From positions 496,001 to 560,000 of the forward strand of contig NZ_BNAU01000004.1 in the NCBI RefSeq assembly GCF_014653945.1: 64,000 nt of DNA. The letters are read 5' to 3'. The notes beneath the pieces were generated by a model. It saw nothing but the letters and a program-made list of their open reading frames with translations, was not told where the DNA came from and did no database searches. Within the stretch, counting starts at the first letter, position 1, and the number at the start of each line of letters is the position of its first letter. Shown one piece after another: positions 7,641-16,639 of the stretch. Source of the DNA: Amycolatopsis deserti (lineage in GTDB: Bacteria > Actinomycetota > Actinomycetes > Mycobacteriales > Pseudonocardiaceae). Position numbers and translations under genes: made by a program.

Positions 7641-8905
7641 GGCTCAACCGGCGCGGGTTCCTGGTCACCGGCGCCCTCGCGACACCCCTGCTGACCGGCG
7701 GGTCCGCTCTCGCGGAACCTGCGCCCGCGATCCGGTCCGGGGCGCGCGGACCGGTCGTCACCGGCGCCGACGCGCTCGCCCGGCGGGGCTGGCGCTCCCT
7801 GGCCGGGCGCAAGGTCGGGGTGCTGTCGAACCCGACGGGTGTGCTGGAGAACGGCGATCACATCGTCGACTCGATGATCGCCGCCGGTGTCCGGCCGGTC
7901 GCCGTGTTCGGGCCGGAGCACGGGTTCCGGGGCAGCGCCCAGGCCGGCGGCTCGGAGGGCGACTACACGGATCCGCGCACCGGCATCCCGGTGTACGACG
8001 CGTACGGCGCGGACGCGGCGAAGCTGGCCGGGATGTTCACCAAGGCCGGTGTGGACACGGTGGTCTTCGACATCGCCGACGTCGGCGCCCGCTTCTACAC
8101 CTACATCTGGTCCATGTACACGGCGATGGTCGCGGCCGGCCGGACCGGGGCCGCCTTCGTCGTCCTCGACCGGCCGAACCCTATCGGCGGCAAGGCCTAC
8201 GGCCCGATGCTGCGCCCGGAGTTCGCCTCCGGTGTCGGGCTCAAACCGATCGTGCAGCAGCACGGCATGACCGTCGGCGAGCTGGCGAAGTACTTCGCCG
8301 CCGAGTTGCTGCCCGCCGAGGGTGTGCGGCTGGCCGACCTGCAGGTGGTGCAGGTCGAGGGCTGGCGCCGGGACACGTTCTTCGCCGGTACCGGGCTGAC
8401 CTGGACGCCGCCGAGTCCGAACATGCCCACCGCGGACACCGCGCTGGTCTACCCGGGCACGGGCATGTTCGAGGGCACGGTGTTCTCCGAGGGACGTGGC
8501 ACGACCCGGCCCTTCGAGATCATCGGCGCGCCCGGCATCGACTGGCGGTGGCGAGACGAGCTGACGGCGCTCGGGCTCGCGGGCGTGCGGTTCCGGGAGA
8601 CCTACTTCGTGCCGACGTTCAGCAAGTTCGTCAACCAGACCTGCGGCGGCGTGCAGGTGACAGTCACCGACCCGGCCGCGTTCGACGCCATCCGCACGGC
8701 GGTCGGGATGCTCGTGACGGCCAAGAAGCTGCACCCGGACATCTTCGGCTGGCGCGCGGACAACGGGATCGACAAGCTGACCGGCTCCGACCGGGTGCGC
8801 ACGATGGTCGACCGCGGCGCCGGAGTGGACGAGATCGTCGGGTCCTGGCAGGCCGAGCTCGACGAGTTCACCGTCCGCCGCCGTCCCCACCTGCTCTACT
8901 GGTGA
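7634..8905 (+). CDS. namZ: Exo-beta-N-acetylmuramidase, GH171 (NamZ/YbbC, DUF1343)
   Basis: DUF1343 protein, 423 residues, whose Bacillus member NamZ removes MurNAc from the non-reducing end of peptidoglycan chains. The N-terminus has a twin-arginine signal (LNRRGFLVTG plus a hydrophobic run), so export by Tat is likely. Family landmarks are KVGVLSNPTGV, FGPEHGFRG, the catalytic-region segment FDIADVGARFYTYIW and VLDRPNPIGG. The ATG lies inside the end of nagZ (ATGGTGA overlap), indicating one transcript and coupled translation. NagZ and NamZ would act alternately on the glycan, releasing GlcNAc and MurNAc for uptake. Confidence 0.93.
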   Translation: MVRLNRRGFLVTGALATPLLTGGSALAEPAPAIRSGARGPVVTGADALARRGWRSLAGRKVGVLSNPTGVLENGDHIVDSMIAAGVRPVAVFGPEHGFRGSAQAGGSEGDYTDPRTGIPVYDAYGADAAKLAGMFTKAGVDTVVFDIADVGARFYTYIWSMYTAMVAAGRTGAAFVVLDRPNPIGGKAYGPMLRPEFASGVGLKPIVQQHGMTVGELAKYFAAELLPAEGVRLADLQVVQVEGWRRDTFFAGTGLTWTPPSPNMPTADTALVYPGTGMFEGTVFSEGRGTTRPFEIIGAPGIDWRWRDELTALGLAGVRFRETYFVPTFSKFVNQTCGGVQVTVTDPAAFDAIRTAVGMLVTAKKLHPDIFGWRADNGIDKLTGSDRVRTMVDRGAGVDEIVGSWQAELDEFTVRRRPHLLYW

Positions 8906-8912
8906 GGGCGGC

Positions 8913-10202
8913 ATGCGAACGGGCAAACTACTGGTCGCGGCGGTGCTGACCGTATCCGCCCTGACCGTTCCCGGAGCGAGTACCACCATCACCGAGCAGG
9001 CCTACACCGGGCGGATCGATCGTCCGCAGTACGAGTTCGCACCGCCCGACACGGTGCTGCGTCCGGGGCTGCCCGGCGACGTCGGGCTCGATCCCGCGCC
9101 ACTGCGCGCCGCCGAGCAGTTCGTGACCGACTGGACCAAGCCGGACCCGGCCACGGGGCACCCGCACTTCGCCGGCGCGGTCGGGATCCTCGCGCACGAC
9201 GGGGTGATCGTCGACGAGACCGTGGCCGGCGGCGCGCTCCGGTACGCCGACGCCGCGGGCGCCGAGCTGCCGCCAGCACAGCAGGTCCCGATGCGCGCCG
9301 ACACGATCTTCGACATGGCCTCGATCACGAAGCTGTTCACCTCGCTCGCGGTGATGCAGCTCGTCGAGGACGGCAAGGTCGCGCTGGACCGGCCGGTCGC
9401 CCAGTACCTGCCCGAGTTCGCGGCGAACGGCAAACAGTCCGTCACCGTGCGGCAGCTCCTCACGCACACCTCGGGCCTGGCCGCCGACCCGCGTCCGTCG
9501 CTGTGGCAGGGCTACCCGGACATTCCGTCCCGCCGGAAGGCCGTGCTCGACAGCCCGCTGACGAACCAGCCGGGCACGACGTACCTCTACTCGGACATCA
9601 ACCTGATGACCCTCGGCTTCCTCGTCGAGCGGCTCAGCGGACAACCGCTCGACGTCGTGGTGCGCGACCGGATCACGCAGCCGCTCGGGATGACCGACAC
9701 GGCGTTCAACCCGCCCGCCGAGAAGCTCGACCGGATCGCGGCCACCGAGTTCCAGGCGGATCCGCCGCGGGGCATGGTTCGCGGCCAGGTCCACGACGAG
9801 AACGCGTGGGCGCTCGGCGGGGTCTCCGGTCACGCCGGGATCTTCTCCACAGCACCGGACATGGCGGTGCTCGCGCAGGCGATCCTCAACGGCGGCGCCT
9901 ACCGCGGCGCCCGGATCCTGCGCCCGGAAACCGTGCGGGACATGCTGACCGACTACAACCAGGCCTTCCCCGGTCACGCCCACGGCCTCGGGTTCGAGCT
10001 GGACCAGCGGTTCTACATGGGCGCGCTGTCCGCACCCACGACCGCCGGTCACACCGGCTTCACCGGCACCTCGCTGGTCATCGACCCGGTGTCCCGGTCG
10101 TTCGCGATCCTGCTGACCAACCGCGTCCACCCGACTCGGAACTGGGGTTCGATCAACCCGGCCCGCGAGAAGTGGGCGAGCGCGCTGGCCGAAGCGATGT
10201 GA
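8913..10202 (+). CDS. amiE: Serine beta-lactamase-fold hydrolase (AmiE/YbbE-like)
   Basis: Secreted penicillin-binding/class C beta-lactamase-fold protein, 429 residues, with a signal peptide (1-21). Active-site motifs are SITK (137-140, SxxK), YSD (226-228, the YxN position with Asp) and HTG (380-382, in place of KTG). Bacillus AmiE (YbbE), in the same cluster, is an N-acetylmuramoyl-L-alanine amidase that frees MurNAc from stem peptide, and the same job fits here. An esterase or DD-peptidase activity cannot be excluded from motifs alone. It starts 7 bp after namZ and clearly belongs to the same operon. Confidence 0.82.
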   Translation: MRTGKLLVAAVLTVSALTVPGASTTITEQAYTGRIDRPQYEFAPPDTVLRPGLPGDVGLDPAPLRAAEQFVTDWTKPDPATGHPHFAGAVGILAHDGVIVDETVAGGALRYADAAGAELPPAQQVPMRADTIFDMASITKLFTSLAVMQLVEDGKVALDRPVAQYLPEFAANGKQSVTVRQLLTHTSGLAADPRPSLWQGYPDIPSRRKAVLDSPLTNQPGTTYLYSDINLMTLGFLVERLSGQPLDVVVRDRITQPLGMTDTAFNPPAEKLDRIAATEFQADPPRGMVRGQVHDENAWALGGVSGHAGIFSTAPDMAVLAQAILNGGAYRGARILRPETVRDMLTDYNQAFPGHAHGLGFELDQRFYMGALSAPTTAGHTGFTGTSLVIDPVSRSFAILLTNRVHPTRNWGSINPAREKWASALAEAM

Positions 10203-10607
10203 GCGCCGGCTGTCGGCAGATTTGCCCGCGGCCGGACAGGTGATCTTTGCGCGAGCGACGTGCCCCGGGTAACCGGTCGGTGTGCGAGTAACCAGCACCA
10301 ACGAATTTCGGACACCGGCGTCCATCACGCTGAGCTACCTGCCGGCTGCTCCATCGGTACTGAAAGTGTGACGTCTCGCGTCATACCATCGAGGCAGACG
10401 AGTCCCTATCACTGGGACGCGAGCGGGAGCCACCGGCGATCGTCGGCTGTTTCGGGAACCACCGGAAGTTGCCAAGTCGTTAACTTGATGACGTTAACAA
10501 CCACGACGTAGTTGGCGACTTTCCGGGCAACTGAGTCACCGCGACTCGGCCGTGCAGGGGCGGACGAGTTGCGATCATCCCTAAGGATGTGGGTAACCTT
10601 GTCTCAA
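10203..10607. other. Intergenic region upstream of murR
   Basis: 405 bp between amiE and murR. The first 250 bp show no gene or clear structure; the nested palindrome at 10462-10526 and a possible leaderless promoter, TTGCGA (10569-10574) with TAACCT (10594-10599) at 19-bp spacing, lie in the second half. murR and murQ may therefore have their own promoter. Confidence 0.5.
10462..10526. promoter_or_regulatory. Nested palindrome, candidate MurR operator
   Basis: Outer arms CCGGAAGTTGCCAA (10462-10475) and TTGGCGACTTTCCGG (10512-10526) are near-complementary, and between them two GTTAAC hexamers (10479-10484, 10493-10498) are separated by 8 bp. It lies about 80 bp upstream of murR, a natural place for autoregulation by an RpiR-family protein. 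No published MurR site of this form is known to me. Confidence 0.5.
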
Positions 10608-11600
10608 ATGCCTACGGTTAGTAACTTTCCCACGGAAACGGATACCGATTCCGTAACCGAGCAGGCACCGAACGGGATCGGTTCGGCCGCACGCGAGTCC
10701 GAAACCAGCCCCCTGGTCCGGATCCGCTCGCTGCTGCCCGGGCTGGCCCGGGCGGAACAGCGCGTAGCCAAGGTCGTCCTCGATGACCCGTCCGCAGTAG
10801 CGCGCCGCTCCATCACCGAGGTCGCCCTGGCCGCGAACACCAGCGAGACCACGGTGACCCGGTTCTGCAAGGCCGTCGGCGTGGGCGGCTACCCGCAGCT
10901 GCGCATCGCGCTGGCCGCCGACACGGCCCGCACCGAGGCGCGGTCCACCCGCAACCTCGGCGGCGAGATCGCCGTGGACGACGACCTGGCCGCGGTGGTC
11001 GGCAAGGTCAGCTTCGCCGACGCGCGCGCGGTCGAGGAAACCGCCGACCAGCTCGACATCGCGACCCTGCAGCGCGTGATCGACCTGCTGGCGAACGCCG
11101 GCCGCACCGACGTCTACGGCGTGGGCGCGAGCGCGTTCGTCGCCGCCGACCTGCAGCAGAAGCTGCACCGCATCGGCCGCGTCTGCTTCGCCTGGTCGGA
11201 CACCCACATCATGCTGACCTCGGCCGCGGTGCTCGGCGCCGGCGACGTCGCCATCGGCGTCTCGCACACGGGCGCGACCACCGACACCGTCGAGGCGCTG
11301 CGGGTGGCCCGCGAGCACGGCGCGACCACGGTGGCGCTGACCAACTTCCCGCGTTCGCCGATCACCGAGGTCGCCGACTACGTCCTGACCACCGCCGCCC
11401 GCGAGACGACCTTCCGCTCGGGCGCGACGGCGAGCCGGATCGCCCAGCTCACGGTCATCGACTGCCTGTTCATCGGGGTCGCGCAGCGCCACATGGAGAG
11501 CGCGTCCGCCGCGCTGGAAGCCACTCGCGACGCCGTCGGCGGCCACCGCCTCGGCGTGCGACCGGACGGCCGGAGGCGTCCGCGAGAGACCGGAAAGTGA
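10608..11600 (+). CDS. murR: RpiR/MurR-family regulator with SIS domain
   Basis: Transcription regulator of the MurNAc cluster, about 330 residues. The N-terminal HTH_6 domain spans roughly residues 35-110 (ARRSITEVALAANTSETTVT is the helix-turn-helix) and the SIS sugar-phosphate domain about 150-300 (DVYGVGASAFVAADL, GVSHTGATTDTVEAL). MurR-type proteins sense MurNAc-6-phosphate. The ATG at 10608 lacks a ribosome site but lies about 8 nt after a TAACCT box, consistent with leaderless expression; starts further upstream would add unrelated sequence. The stop overlaps the murQ start as GTGA. Confidence 0.88.
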   Translation: MPTVSNFPTETDTDSVTEQAPNGIGSAARESETSPLVRIRSLLPGLARAEQRVAKVVLDDPSAVARRSITEVALAANTSETTVTRFCKAVGVGGYPQLRIALAADTARTEARSTRNLGGEIAVDDDLAAVVGKVSFADARAVEETADQLDIATLQRVIDLLANAGRTDVYGVGASAFVAADLQQKLHRIGRVCFAWSDTHIMLTSAAVLGAGDVAIGVSHTGATTDTVEALRVAREHGATTVALTNFPRSPITEVADYVLTTAARETTFRSGATASRIAQLTVIDCLFIGVAQRHMESASAALEATRDAVGGHRLGVRPDGRRRPRETGK

Positions 11601-12547
11601 GCACGAAGGAAACGGTGAGACGCATGATGACGGTGCCGAGTCAGGTGGTCCACGTCGATTCCCCGACCGAGCAGCGCAACCCCCGCACCACCGAGATCGA
11701 CCGGATGTCGACGCTGGGCATCCTGACCATGATCAACGACGAGGACCGCCGGGTCCCGGATGCCGTCGCCAAGATCCTGCCCGAGCTGGCGGACGCGGTC
11801 GATCACGCGGTGGAGGCGCTGCGCACCGGCCATCGTGTGCACTACGTCGGCGCGGGGACGTCCGGTCGTCTGGCGACGCTGGACGCCGCCGAGCTGGTGC
11901 CGACGTTCAACGTGCCCGCCGACTGGTTCGTCGCGCACCACGCGGGCGGCGACCGGGCGCTGCGTGAAGCGGTCGAAAACGCCGAGGACGACGCGGCGGC
12001 GGGCGCCGCGGAAATGGCGGCTTCGGTGCGGGCCGGCGACTTCGTGCTGGGTCTGACCGCGTCCGGCCGCACTCCGTTCGTGCTGGGTGCGCTGCAGGCG
12101 GCCGGCCGGCTCGGCGCGTCGACCGGCTTGGTGTCGGGCAACGCGCGTGCGGTGCGGCCGGCGGGAGTCGACGTGTTCATCGCGGTGGACACCGGGCCGG
12201 AGGTGATCGCGGGGTCGACGCGGATGAAGGCGGGCTCGGCGCAGAAGATCCTGCTGACCGCGTTCTCCACGGCCACGATGATCAAGCTCGGCCGGACGTA
12301 CTCGAACCTGATGGTCAGCCTGCGGGCGACCAACGCGAAGCTGCGCGGCCGGACGCTGCGGATCCTGATGGAGGCGACGGGCGCGGACGAGCGGGAGGCC
12401 GCCGAAGCCCTCGCCGAGGCCGGCGGTGACCTGAAGGTCGCGCTGGTGCACCTGCTGTGCGGGGTCGACGCGGCGACGGCGGCCGAGATGCTGGCCGCGA
12501 ACGGTGGGCACGTGCGGGAGGCACTGCTCGCCTGCGCGACGACCTGA
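11597..12547 (+). CDS. murQ: N-acetylmuramic acid 6-phosphate etherase
   Basis: MurQ etherase, 316 residues, cleaves the lactyl ether of MurNAc-6-phosphate to GlcNAc-6-phosphate and D-lactate in the cytoplasm. The SIS-domain signature VGAGTSGRLATLDAAEL (about residues 83-99), the segment GLTASGRTPFVLGAL and the conserved GSTRMKAGSAQK are visible. GTG start, coupled to murR by a 4-bp overlap. The substrate must be phosphorylated MurNAc, yet no PTS importer (MurP) or MurNAc kinase gene is present in the window, so uptake and phosphorylation are encoded elsewhere or differ. Confidence 0.95.
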   Translation: MSTKETVRRMMTVPSQVVHVDSPTEQRNPRTTEIDRMSTLGILTMINDEDRRVPDAVAKILPELADAVDHAVEALRTGHRVHYVGAGTSGRLATLDAAELVPTFNVPADWFVAHHAGGDRALREAVENAEDDAAAGAAEMAASVRAGDFVLGLTASGRTPFVLGALQAAGRLGASTGLVSGNARAVRPAGVDVFIAVDTGPEVIAGSTRMKAGSAQKILLTAFSTATMIKLGRTYSNLMVSLRATNAKLRGRTLRILMEATGADEREAAEALAEAGGDLKVALVHLLCGVDAATAAEMLAANGGHVREALLACATT

Positions 12548-12584
12548 GGTCGCGCGGTCCCGGGGAGGTGCGCTGGGAGCGTCG

Positions 12585-12863
12585 CACTTCCCCGGAATCA
12601 CGCGACTGCACCTGGGCGGCAAAACTAGGCCGGGACCGGGGTTCGCCTGGGCGGCAAAACTAGGCCGCGGCCCGGGTTCGCACTACCCCGGAAGCACCCG
12701 ACTGCACCTGGGCAACAAAACTAGGCCGCGGCCCGGGTTCGCACTACCCCGGAAGCACCCGACTGCACCTGGGCAGCAAAACTAGGCCGGGACCGGGATT
12801 CGCACTTCCCCGGAAGCACCCGACTGCACCTGGGCGGGGAAGCTGGCCGGGGACCGGGGTTTG
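12585..12863. repeat. 61-bp tandem repeat, four full units and one truncated
   Basis: Full units at 12585-12645, 12681-12741, 12742-12802 and 12803-12863, each 61 bp, with a 35-bp partial unit at 12646-12680. Units begin CACT(A/T)CCCCGGAA, contain CGACTGCACCTGGGC and usually GGCAAAACTAGGCC or a close variant, and end near GGGTTCG. CCCGGG and CCCCGG of neighbouring units can pair. It lies just after murQ; no spacers of varying sequence, so not CRISPR. Confidence 0.9.
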
Positions 12864-12887
12864 GCAGAGCTGACGCATCGCCAAAGA

Positions 12888-12932
12888 GCCTGCGGCTGCG
12901 GCTGCGGCTGCGCCTGCGGCTGCGGCTGCGGC
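12888..12932. repeat. CTGCGG hexanucleotide repeat
   Basis: Seven or more CTGCGG-like hexamers, with one CTGCGC interruption. A simple-sequence tract in the spacer between murQ and the Fic-like gene; a slippage-prone site with no evident coding role. Confidence 0.75.
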
Positions 12933-13011
12933 AAGGAATCGGATCGCGACCGTCCCGTATGCGACCGCCGCGGGGAGTTGGGTCGCTGGTGCGCCACGCA
13001 GCGGGGCCCTG

Positions 13012-13097
13012 CGGCCGCGGCCAGGGGTGAGTCCCCACCGCGACAGGCTGCCGTGGCAGGCAGTTCCTTCCGGCCGCGGCCAGGGGTGAGCCCCACC
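13012..13097. repeat. Two-copy direct repeat before the Fic-like gene end
   Basis: CGGCCGCGGCCAGGGGTGAG begins at 13012 and again at 13071, a 59-bp period close to that of the 61-bp array, followed in each copy by a C-rich stretch. The intervening sequence is not otherwise repeated. Confidence 0.7.
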
Positions 13098-13132
13098 CGG
13101 CAGCGGCCTCCAGGAGTCGTCCGTGGCGCGGA

Positions 13133-13858
13133 TCAGCCGGCGGCGTCGGCGATGCTCTTGGCCTCCCGGGCGCCGGCTTCGAGCGCTTCGCAGTTGAAGA
13201 GGAGCCACTCGCGGACTCCGGCGGGCTGTCCGGTCGCGAAGGCGGCCGCTGCCTCGTGGTACCGCGCCGCGCGGCGGAAGAACGCCACCTCGGGGACGGT
13301 CAGGCCCTTCGGGTCGACGCCGGTCGCTGTCATGGTCAGGCGCGCGGCCGCGCGGGCCAGCACGCCGTCCGCCGTGCCGAACGGTCGCAGGCTCAGCAGC
13401 TCGCCGTGCACGACGGCCGTCAGCACCGGGCCCGGCACCGACGTCGCGCCCGTGACCAGCTGCGTCAGCAGGTCCAGCCGGGCCCCGGCGGCCGGACCCG
13501 GACGGCCCAGCGCGTTCTGGTCGTCCACCAGATCGGCGGCCGCCAGCACGTGCATCCGCGCCAGCGCCTGCCGCGGCGCGCGGCGCCACGTCGGCAGCAG
13601 CGACTCGCTCGCCGAGGCGACCCGCAGCGCGCCAGCCAAGATCGGGTCCTTCACCTCGGCGTCCGCGGGGATTTCCGGGTCCGCGCCGTCCAGCGCGGCC
13701 GACGCCCGGGCGCCGCGCACCGACGCCTCCGCCGCGGTGGCCGAGCCGCCACGCAGGTTCACCGGGAGCCGGTGCACGGCGAAGACCGCGTCCTGCGCCT
13801 TCTTCGCCGCTTCGGCCACGCCCTCCAGTTCGAGCAGGGGCGCCAGTGGGTCGCTCAT
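13133..13858 (-). CDS. Degenerate Fic-like protein (Rv3662c position)
   Basis: 241-residue cytoplasmic protein. The segment SLRPFGTADGVLARAAARL lies where a Fic enzyme has HxFx(D/E)GNGRxxR: Pro-Phe and a Gly are kept but the catalytic His is Arg and the GNGR loop is changed. Upstream, ASAALDG resembles the (S/T)xxxE(G/N) inhibitory helix motif of Fic proteins with Asp for Glu. AMPylation activity therefore looks unlikely; a binding or scaffold role is possible. M. tuberculosis has a conserved hypothetical gene at the equivalent place, which supports the gene being real. Its ATG overlaps the stop of an 18-codon minicistron as ATGA. The family call is by motif only. Confidence 0.7.
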   Translation of the reverse strand: MSDPLAPLLELEGVAEAAKKAQDAVFAVHRLPVNLRGGSATAAEASVRGARASAALDGADPEIPADAEVKDPILAGALRVASASESLLPTWRRAPRQALARMHVLAAADLVDDQNALGRPGPAAGARLDLLTQLVTGATSVPGPVLTAVVHGELLSLRPFGTADGVLARAAARLTMTATGVDPKGLTVPEVAFFRRAARYHEAAAAFATGQPAGVREWLLFNCEALEAGAREAKSIADAAG

Positions 13859-13911
13859 GCCGCCAGCACCTCCCTCGCCGCCTCGGCGGCACCGTCCAAC
13901 AAGTCGCTCAT
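13855..13911 (-). CDS. 18-codon minicistron between two coupled genes
   Basis: Tiny [21 protein letters not shown]. Its ATG overlaps the phosphoribosyltransferase stop and its stop overlaps the ATG of the Fic-like gene, both as ATGA, and it contains GGGAGG that can serve the next gene. It begins with the same ATGAGCGAC bases as its downstream neighbour, so it may be a duplicated start region. More likely a translational-coupling device than a functional peptide. Confidence 0.4.
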   Translation of the reverse strand: MSDLLDGAAEAAREVLAA

Positions 13912-14402
13912 GCGTCCAGCACCTGCCCCTCGCGGCGGATCACCGGCGGCTGCGTCGACCAGGCGAAGTTGATCCACCGGTCCGTGCGGCGCCACACGTA
14001 CTCGCACTTCACCTCTGACCAGGGCTTTTCGTACACCACCGCGCAGCGCACATCGGCGACGTGATCGGCGCAGAAGTCGCGCACCAGCTTGAGCGTCGCG
14101 CCGGTGTCGGCGACGTCGTCGGCCACCAGGACCTTCGCCCCGGTGAGATCCACGGCGTTGGGCACCGGCGGCAACATCACCGGCAGCTCCAGCCGCTCGC
14201 CGACGCCGGTGTAGAACTCGACGTTCATGACGTGCAGGTTCTTCACGTCGAGCGCGTAGCCGAGCGCGCCGGCGACGAACAGCCCGCCCCGGGCGATGGA
14301 CAGGATCACGTCCGGCTCGTACCCGCTGTCCGCCACCTGCTGGGCGAGCTCCCGGCTGGCCGAACCGAACAAATCCCAGGTGAGCTCTTCCCGCTCAGCC
14401 AC
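13908..14402 (-). CDS. Type I phosphoribosyltransferase
   Basis: PRTase-fold protein, 164 residues. The PRPP-binding signature [14 protein letters not shown] (about residues 95-108) is intact; [15 protein letters not shown] holds the PPi loop. The flexible loop and hood do not identify the base, so the substrate could be hypoxanthine, xanthine or another purine; some relatives serve regulatory roles. The GTG at 14402 follows GGAGG by five bases; the open frame extends to 14555 without support. It starts a short minus-strand operon with the minicistron and Fic-like gene and is divergent from acsA. Confidence 0.85.
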   Translation of the reverse strand: MAEREELTWDLFGSASRELAQQVADSGYEPDVILSIARGGLFVAGALGYALDVKNLHVMNVEFYTGVGERLELPVMLPPVPNAVDLTGAKVLVADDVADTGATLKLVRDFCADHVADVRCAVVYEKPWSEVKCEYVWRRTDRWINFAWSTQPPVIRREGQVLDA

Positions 14403-14598
14403 ACCGACCTCCTTCGACGCGTACCCGCGAGCATATGAGGCGGCCCCCGCGCGATCGGCGCGGAGTCGTTCACGAGCACGTGTGGTAACCGACACTGGAC
14501 GTGCCGTGAGGTGCTGCGCTCTTTCGTCCCGGGGGCTAACGTCGCTACCGTGCATCCGGCGTCAGCCAGAGATGAGTGACTTCAGGAGGCCGTGCACC

Positions 14599-16569
14599 AT
14601 GACAGAGCAGTCCCCCGCGCTGGACAACCTGCTCACCGAGAACCGGACGTTCCCGCCGAGCGACGAGTTCGCGGCGCAGGCCAACGCGAAGGCCGATTGG
14701 TACGAGAAGGCGGACGCCGATCGCGAAGCGTTCTGGGCCGAGCAGGCGGAGCGGCTGCACTGGGACACCAAGTGGTCGCAGGTGCTGGACTGGTCGGGCG
14801 CGCCCTTCGCGAAGTGGTTCGTCGGCGGCAAGCTGAACGTGGCCTACAACTGCGTCGACCGGCACGTCGAGTCCGGGCACGGTGAGCAGGTCGCCATCCA
14901 CTGGGTCGGCGAGCCGGGCGACACCCGCGACATCACCTACGCCCAGCTCAAGGACGAGGTCTCGAAGGCCGCCAACGCGCTGGCCTCCCTCGGCGTCACC
15001 TCCGGCGACCGGGTCGCGATCCAGCTGCCGATGATCCCCGAGGCGATCGTCGCGATGCTGGCCTGCGCGCGCCTCGGCGCGATGCACTCCGTGGTCTTCG
15101 GCGGGTTCTCCCCGGCCGCGCTGCGCTCCCGTGTGGACGACGCCGAGGCCAAGGTCGTGATCACCTCCGACGGGCAGTACCGCCGCGGCAAGGCCGCCCC
15201 GATGAAGACCAACGTCGACGAGGCACTCGACGGCGCCCAGTCGGTGGAGAAGGTCATCGTCGTGCGCCGCACCGGCGAAGAGGTGCCGATGACCGACGGC
15301 CGCGACGTGTGGTGGCACGACCTGGTCGACGGCCAGTCCGCCGAGCACACCCCGGAGGCCTTCGACTCCGAGCACCCGCTGTTCATCCTCTACACCAGCG
15401 GCACCACCGGGAAGCCGAAGGGCATCCTGCACACCTCAGGCGGCTACCTGACCCAGGTCGCCTACACCCACCACGTCGTCTTCGACCACAAGCCGGGCGA
15501 GGACGTCTACTGGTGCACCGCCGACATCGGCTGGGTGACCGGCCACTCCTACATCGTCTACGGTCCGCTGGCCAACCGCGCGACCCAGGTGGTCTACGAG
15601 GGCACCCCCAACACCCCGCACGAGGGCAGGCACTGGGAGATCATCCAGAACCACAAGGTCTCCATCTACTACACCGCGCCCACGCTGATCCGCACGTTCA
15701 TGAAGTGGGGCGAGGACATCCCGGCGAAGTACGACCTGTCCAGCCTCCGCGTGCTGGGCAGCGTCGGCGAGCCGATCAACCCCGAGGCGTGGATGTGGTA
15801 CCGGGAGAACATCGGCGCGGGCAAGGCGCCGGTGGTGGACACCTGGTGGCAGACCGAGACCGGCGCGATCATGATCTCCCCGTTGCCGGGCGTCACCTCG
15901 ACCAAGCCCGGCTCGGCGCAGCGCCCGCTGCCCGGCATCTCCGCCAAGGTCGTGGACGACACCGCGACCGAGGTCGGCAAGGGCGGCGGCGGTTACCTGG
16001 TGCTGGACAAGCCGTGGCCGTCGATGCTGCGCGGCATCTGGGGCGACGACGAGCGCTTCCGCGACACCTACTGGTCGCGGTTCGCCGACCAGGGTTACTA
16101 CTTCGCCGGTGACGGCGCGAAGTACGACAACGACGGCGACATCTGGCTGCTCGGCCGGGTCGACGACGTCATGAACGTCTCCGGTCACCGCATTTCCACC
16201 ACCGAGGTCGAGTCCGCGCTGGTCTCGCACCCGACCGTGGCCGAGGCGGCGGTCGTCGGCGCGTCCGACCCGACCACCGGGCAGGGCATCGTCGCGTTCG
16301 TGATCCTGCGCGGCTCGGCCGCCGAGGGCGGGGACGAGGCGGTGCAGGAACTGCGCAACCACGTCGCCAAGGAGATCGGCCCGATCGCCAAGCCGCGGCA
16401 GATCATGGTCGTGCCCGAGCTGCCGAAGACCCGCTCCGGCAAGATCATGCGCCGCCTGCTGCGGGACGTGGCCGAGAACCGCCAGATCGGCGACGTCACC
16501 ACGCTGGCCGACTCCAGCGTGATGGAGCTGATCTCCAGCGGCCTGCAGTCCGGCAAGTCGGAGGACTGA
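14599..16569 (+). CDS. acsA: Acetyl-CoA synthetase
   Basis: AMP-forming acetate-CoA ligase, 656 residues, full length. It activates acetate to acetyl-AMP and transfers it to CoA. Motifs: ANL P-loop [11 protein letters not shown] (about 265-275), DTWWQTETG acetyl/nucleotide-binding region, [23 protein letters not shown] hinge region (written here only as its start and end: YFAGDG and GRVDD), and the C-terminal [11 protein letters not shown] with Lys615, the residue acetylated in Acs regulation. CAGGAGG precedes the ATG. It is the Rv3667 counterpart and is transcribed alone, ending at a strong terminator. Confidence 0.97.
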   Translation: MTEQSPALDNLLTENRTFPPSDEFAAQANAKADWYEKADADREAFWAEQAERLHWDTKWSQVLDWSGAPFAKWFVGGKLNVAYNCVDRHVESGHGEQVAIHWVGEPGDTRDITYAQLKDEVSKAANALASLGVTSGDRVAIQLPMIPEAIVAMLACARLGAMHSVVFGGFSPAALRSRVDDAEAKVVITSDGQYRRGKAAPMKTNVDEALDGAQSVEKVIVVRRTGEEVPMTDGRDVWWHDLVDGQSAEHTPEAFDSEHPLFILYTSGTTGKPKGILHTSGGYLTQVAYTHHVVFDHKPGEDVYWCTADIGWVTGHSYIVYGPLANRATQVVYEGTPNTPHEGRHWEIIQNHKVSIYYTAPTLIRTFMKWGEDIPAKYDLSSLRVLGSVGEPINPEAWMWYRENIGAGKAPVVDTWWQTETGAIMISPLPGVTSTKPGSAQRPLPGISAKVVDDTATEVGKGGGGYLVLDKPWPSMLRGIWGDDERFRDTYWSRFADQGYYFAGDGAKYDNDGDIWLLGRVDDVMNVSGHRISTTEVESALVSHPTVAEAAVVGASDPTTGQGIVAFVILRGSAAEGGDEAVQELRNHVAKEIGPIAKPRQIMVVPELPKTRSGKIMRRLLRDVAENRQIGDVTTLADSSVMELISSGLQSGKSED

Positions 16570-16578
16570 CGCACGAAC

Positions 16579-16612
16579 AAGGGGGCCTGCACCGCGAGGT
16601 GCAGGCCCCCTT
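16579..16612. terminator. Bidirectional terminator after acsA
   Basis: Perfect 15-bp stem (16579-16593 with 16598-16612) and GCGA loop, flanked by AA and TT. It lies between convergent acsA and the anchor-P gene and can serve both. Confidence 0.85.
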
Positions 16613-16639
16613 GTCATGGGAACCCGAGGAGAAGCCGGA

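Noticed and set aside
12585-12863. Tandem repeats as a CRISPR array
   Set aside because: The units are continuous with no unique spacers, and no cas gene is in the window.
14461-14500. A possible Crp site between the phosphoribosyltransferase and acsA genes (GTGTGGTAACCGACAC)
   Set aside because: The halves do not match TGTGA-N6-TCACA closely enough to claim.
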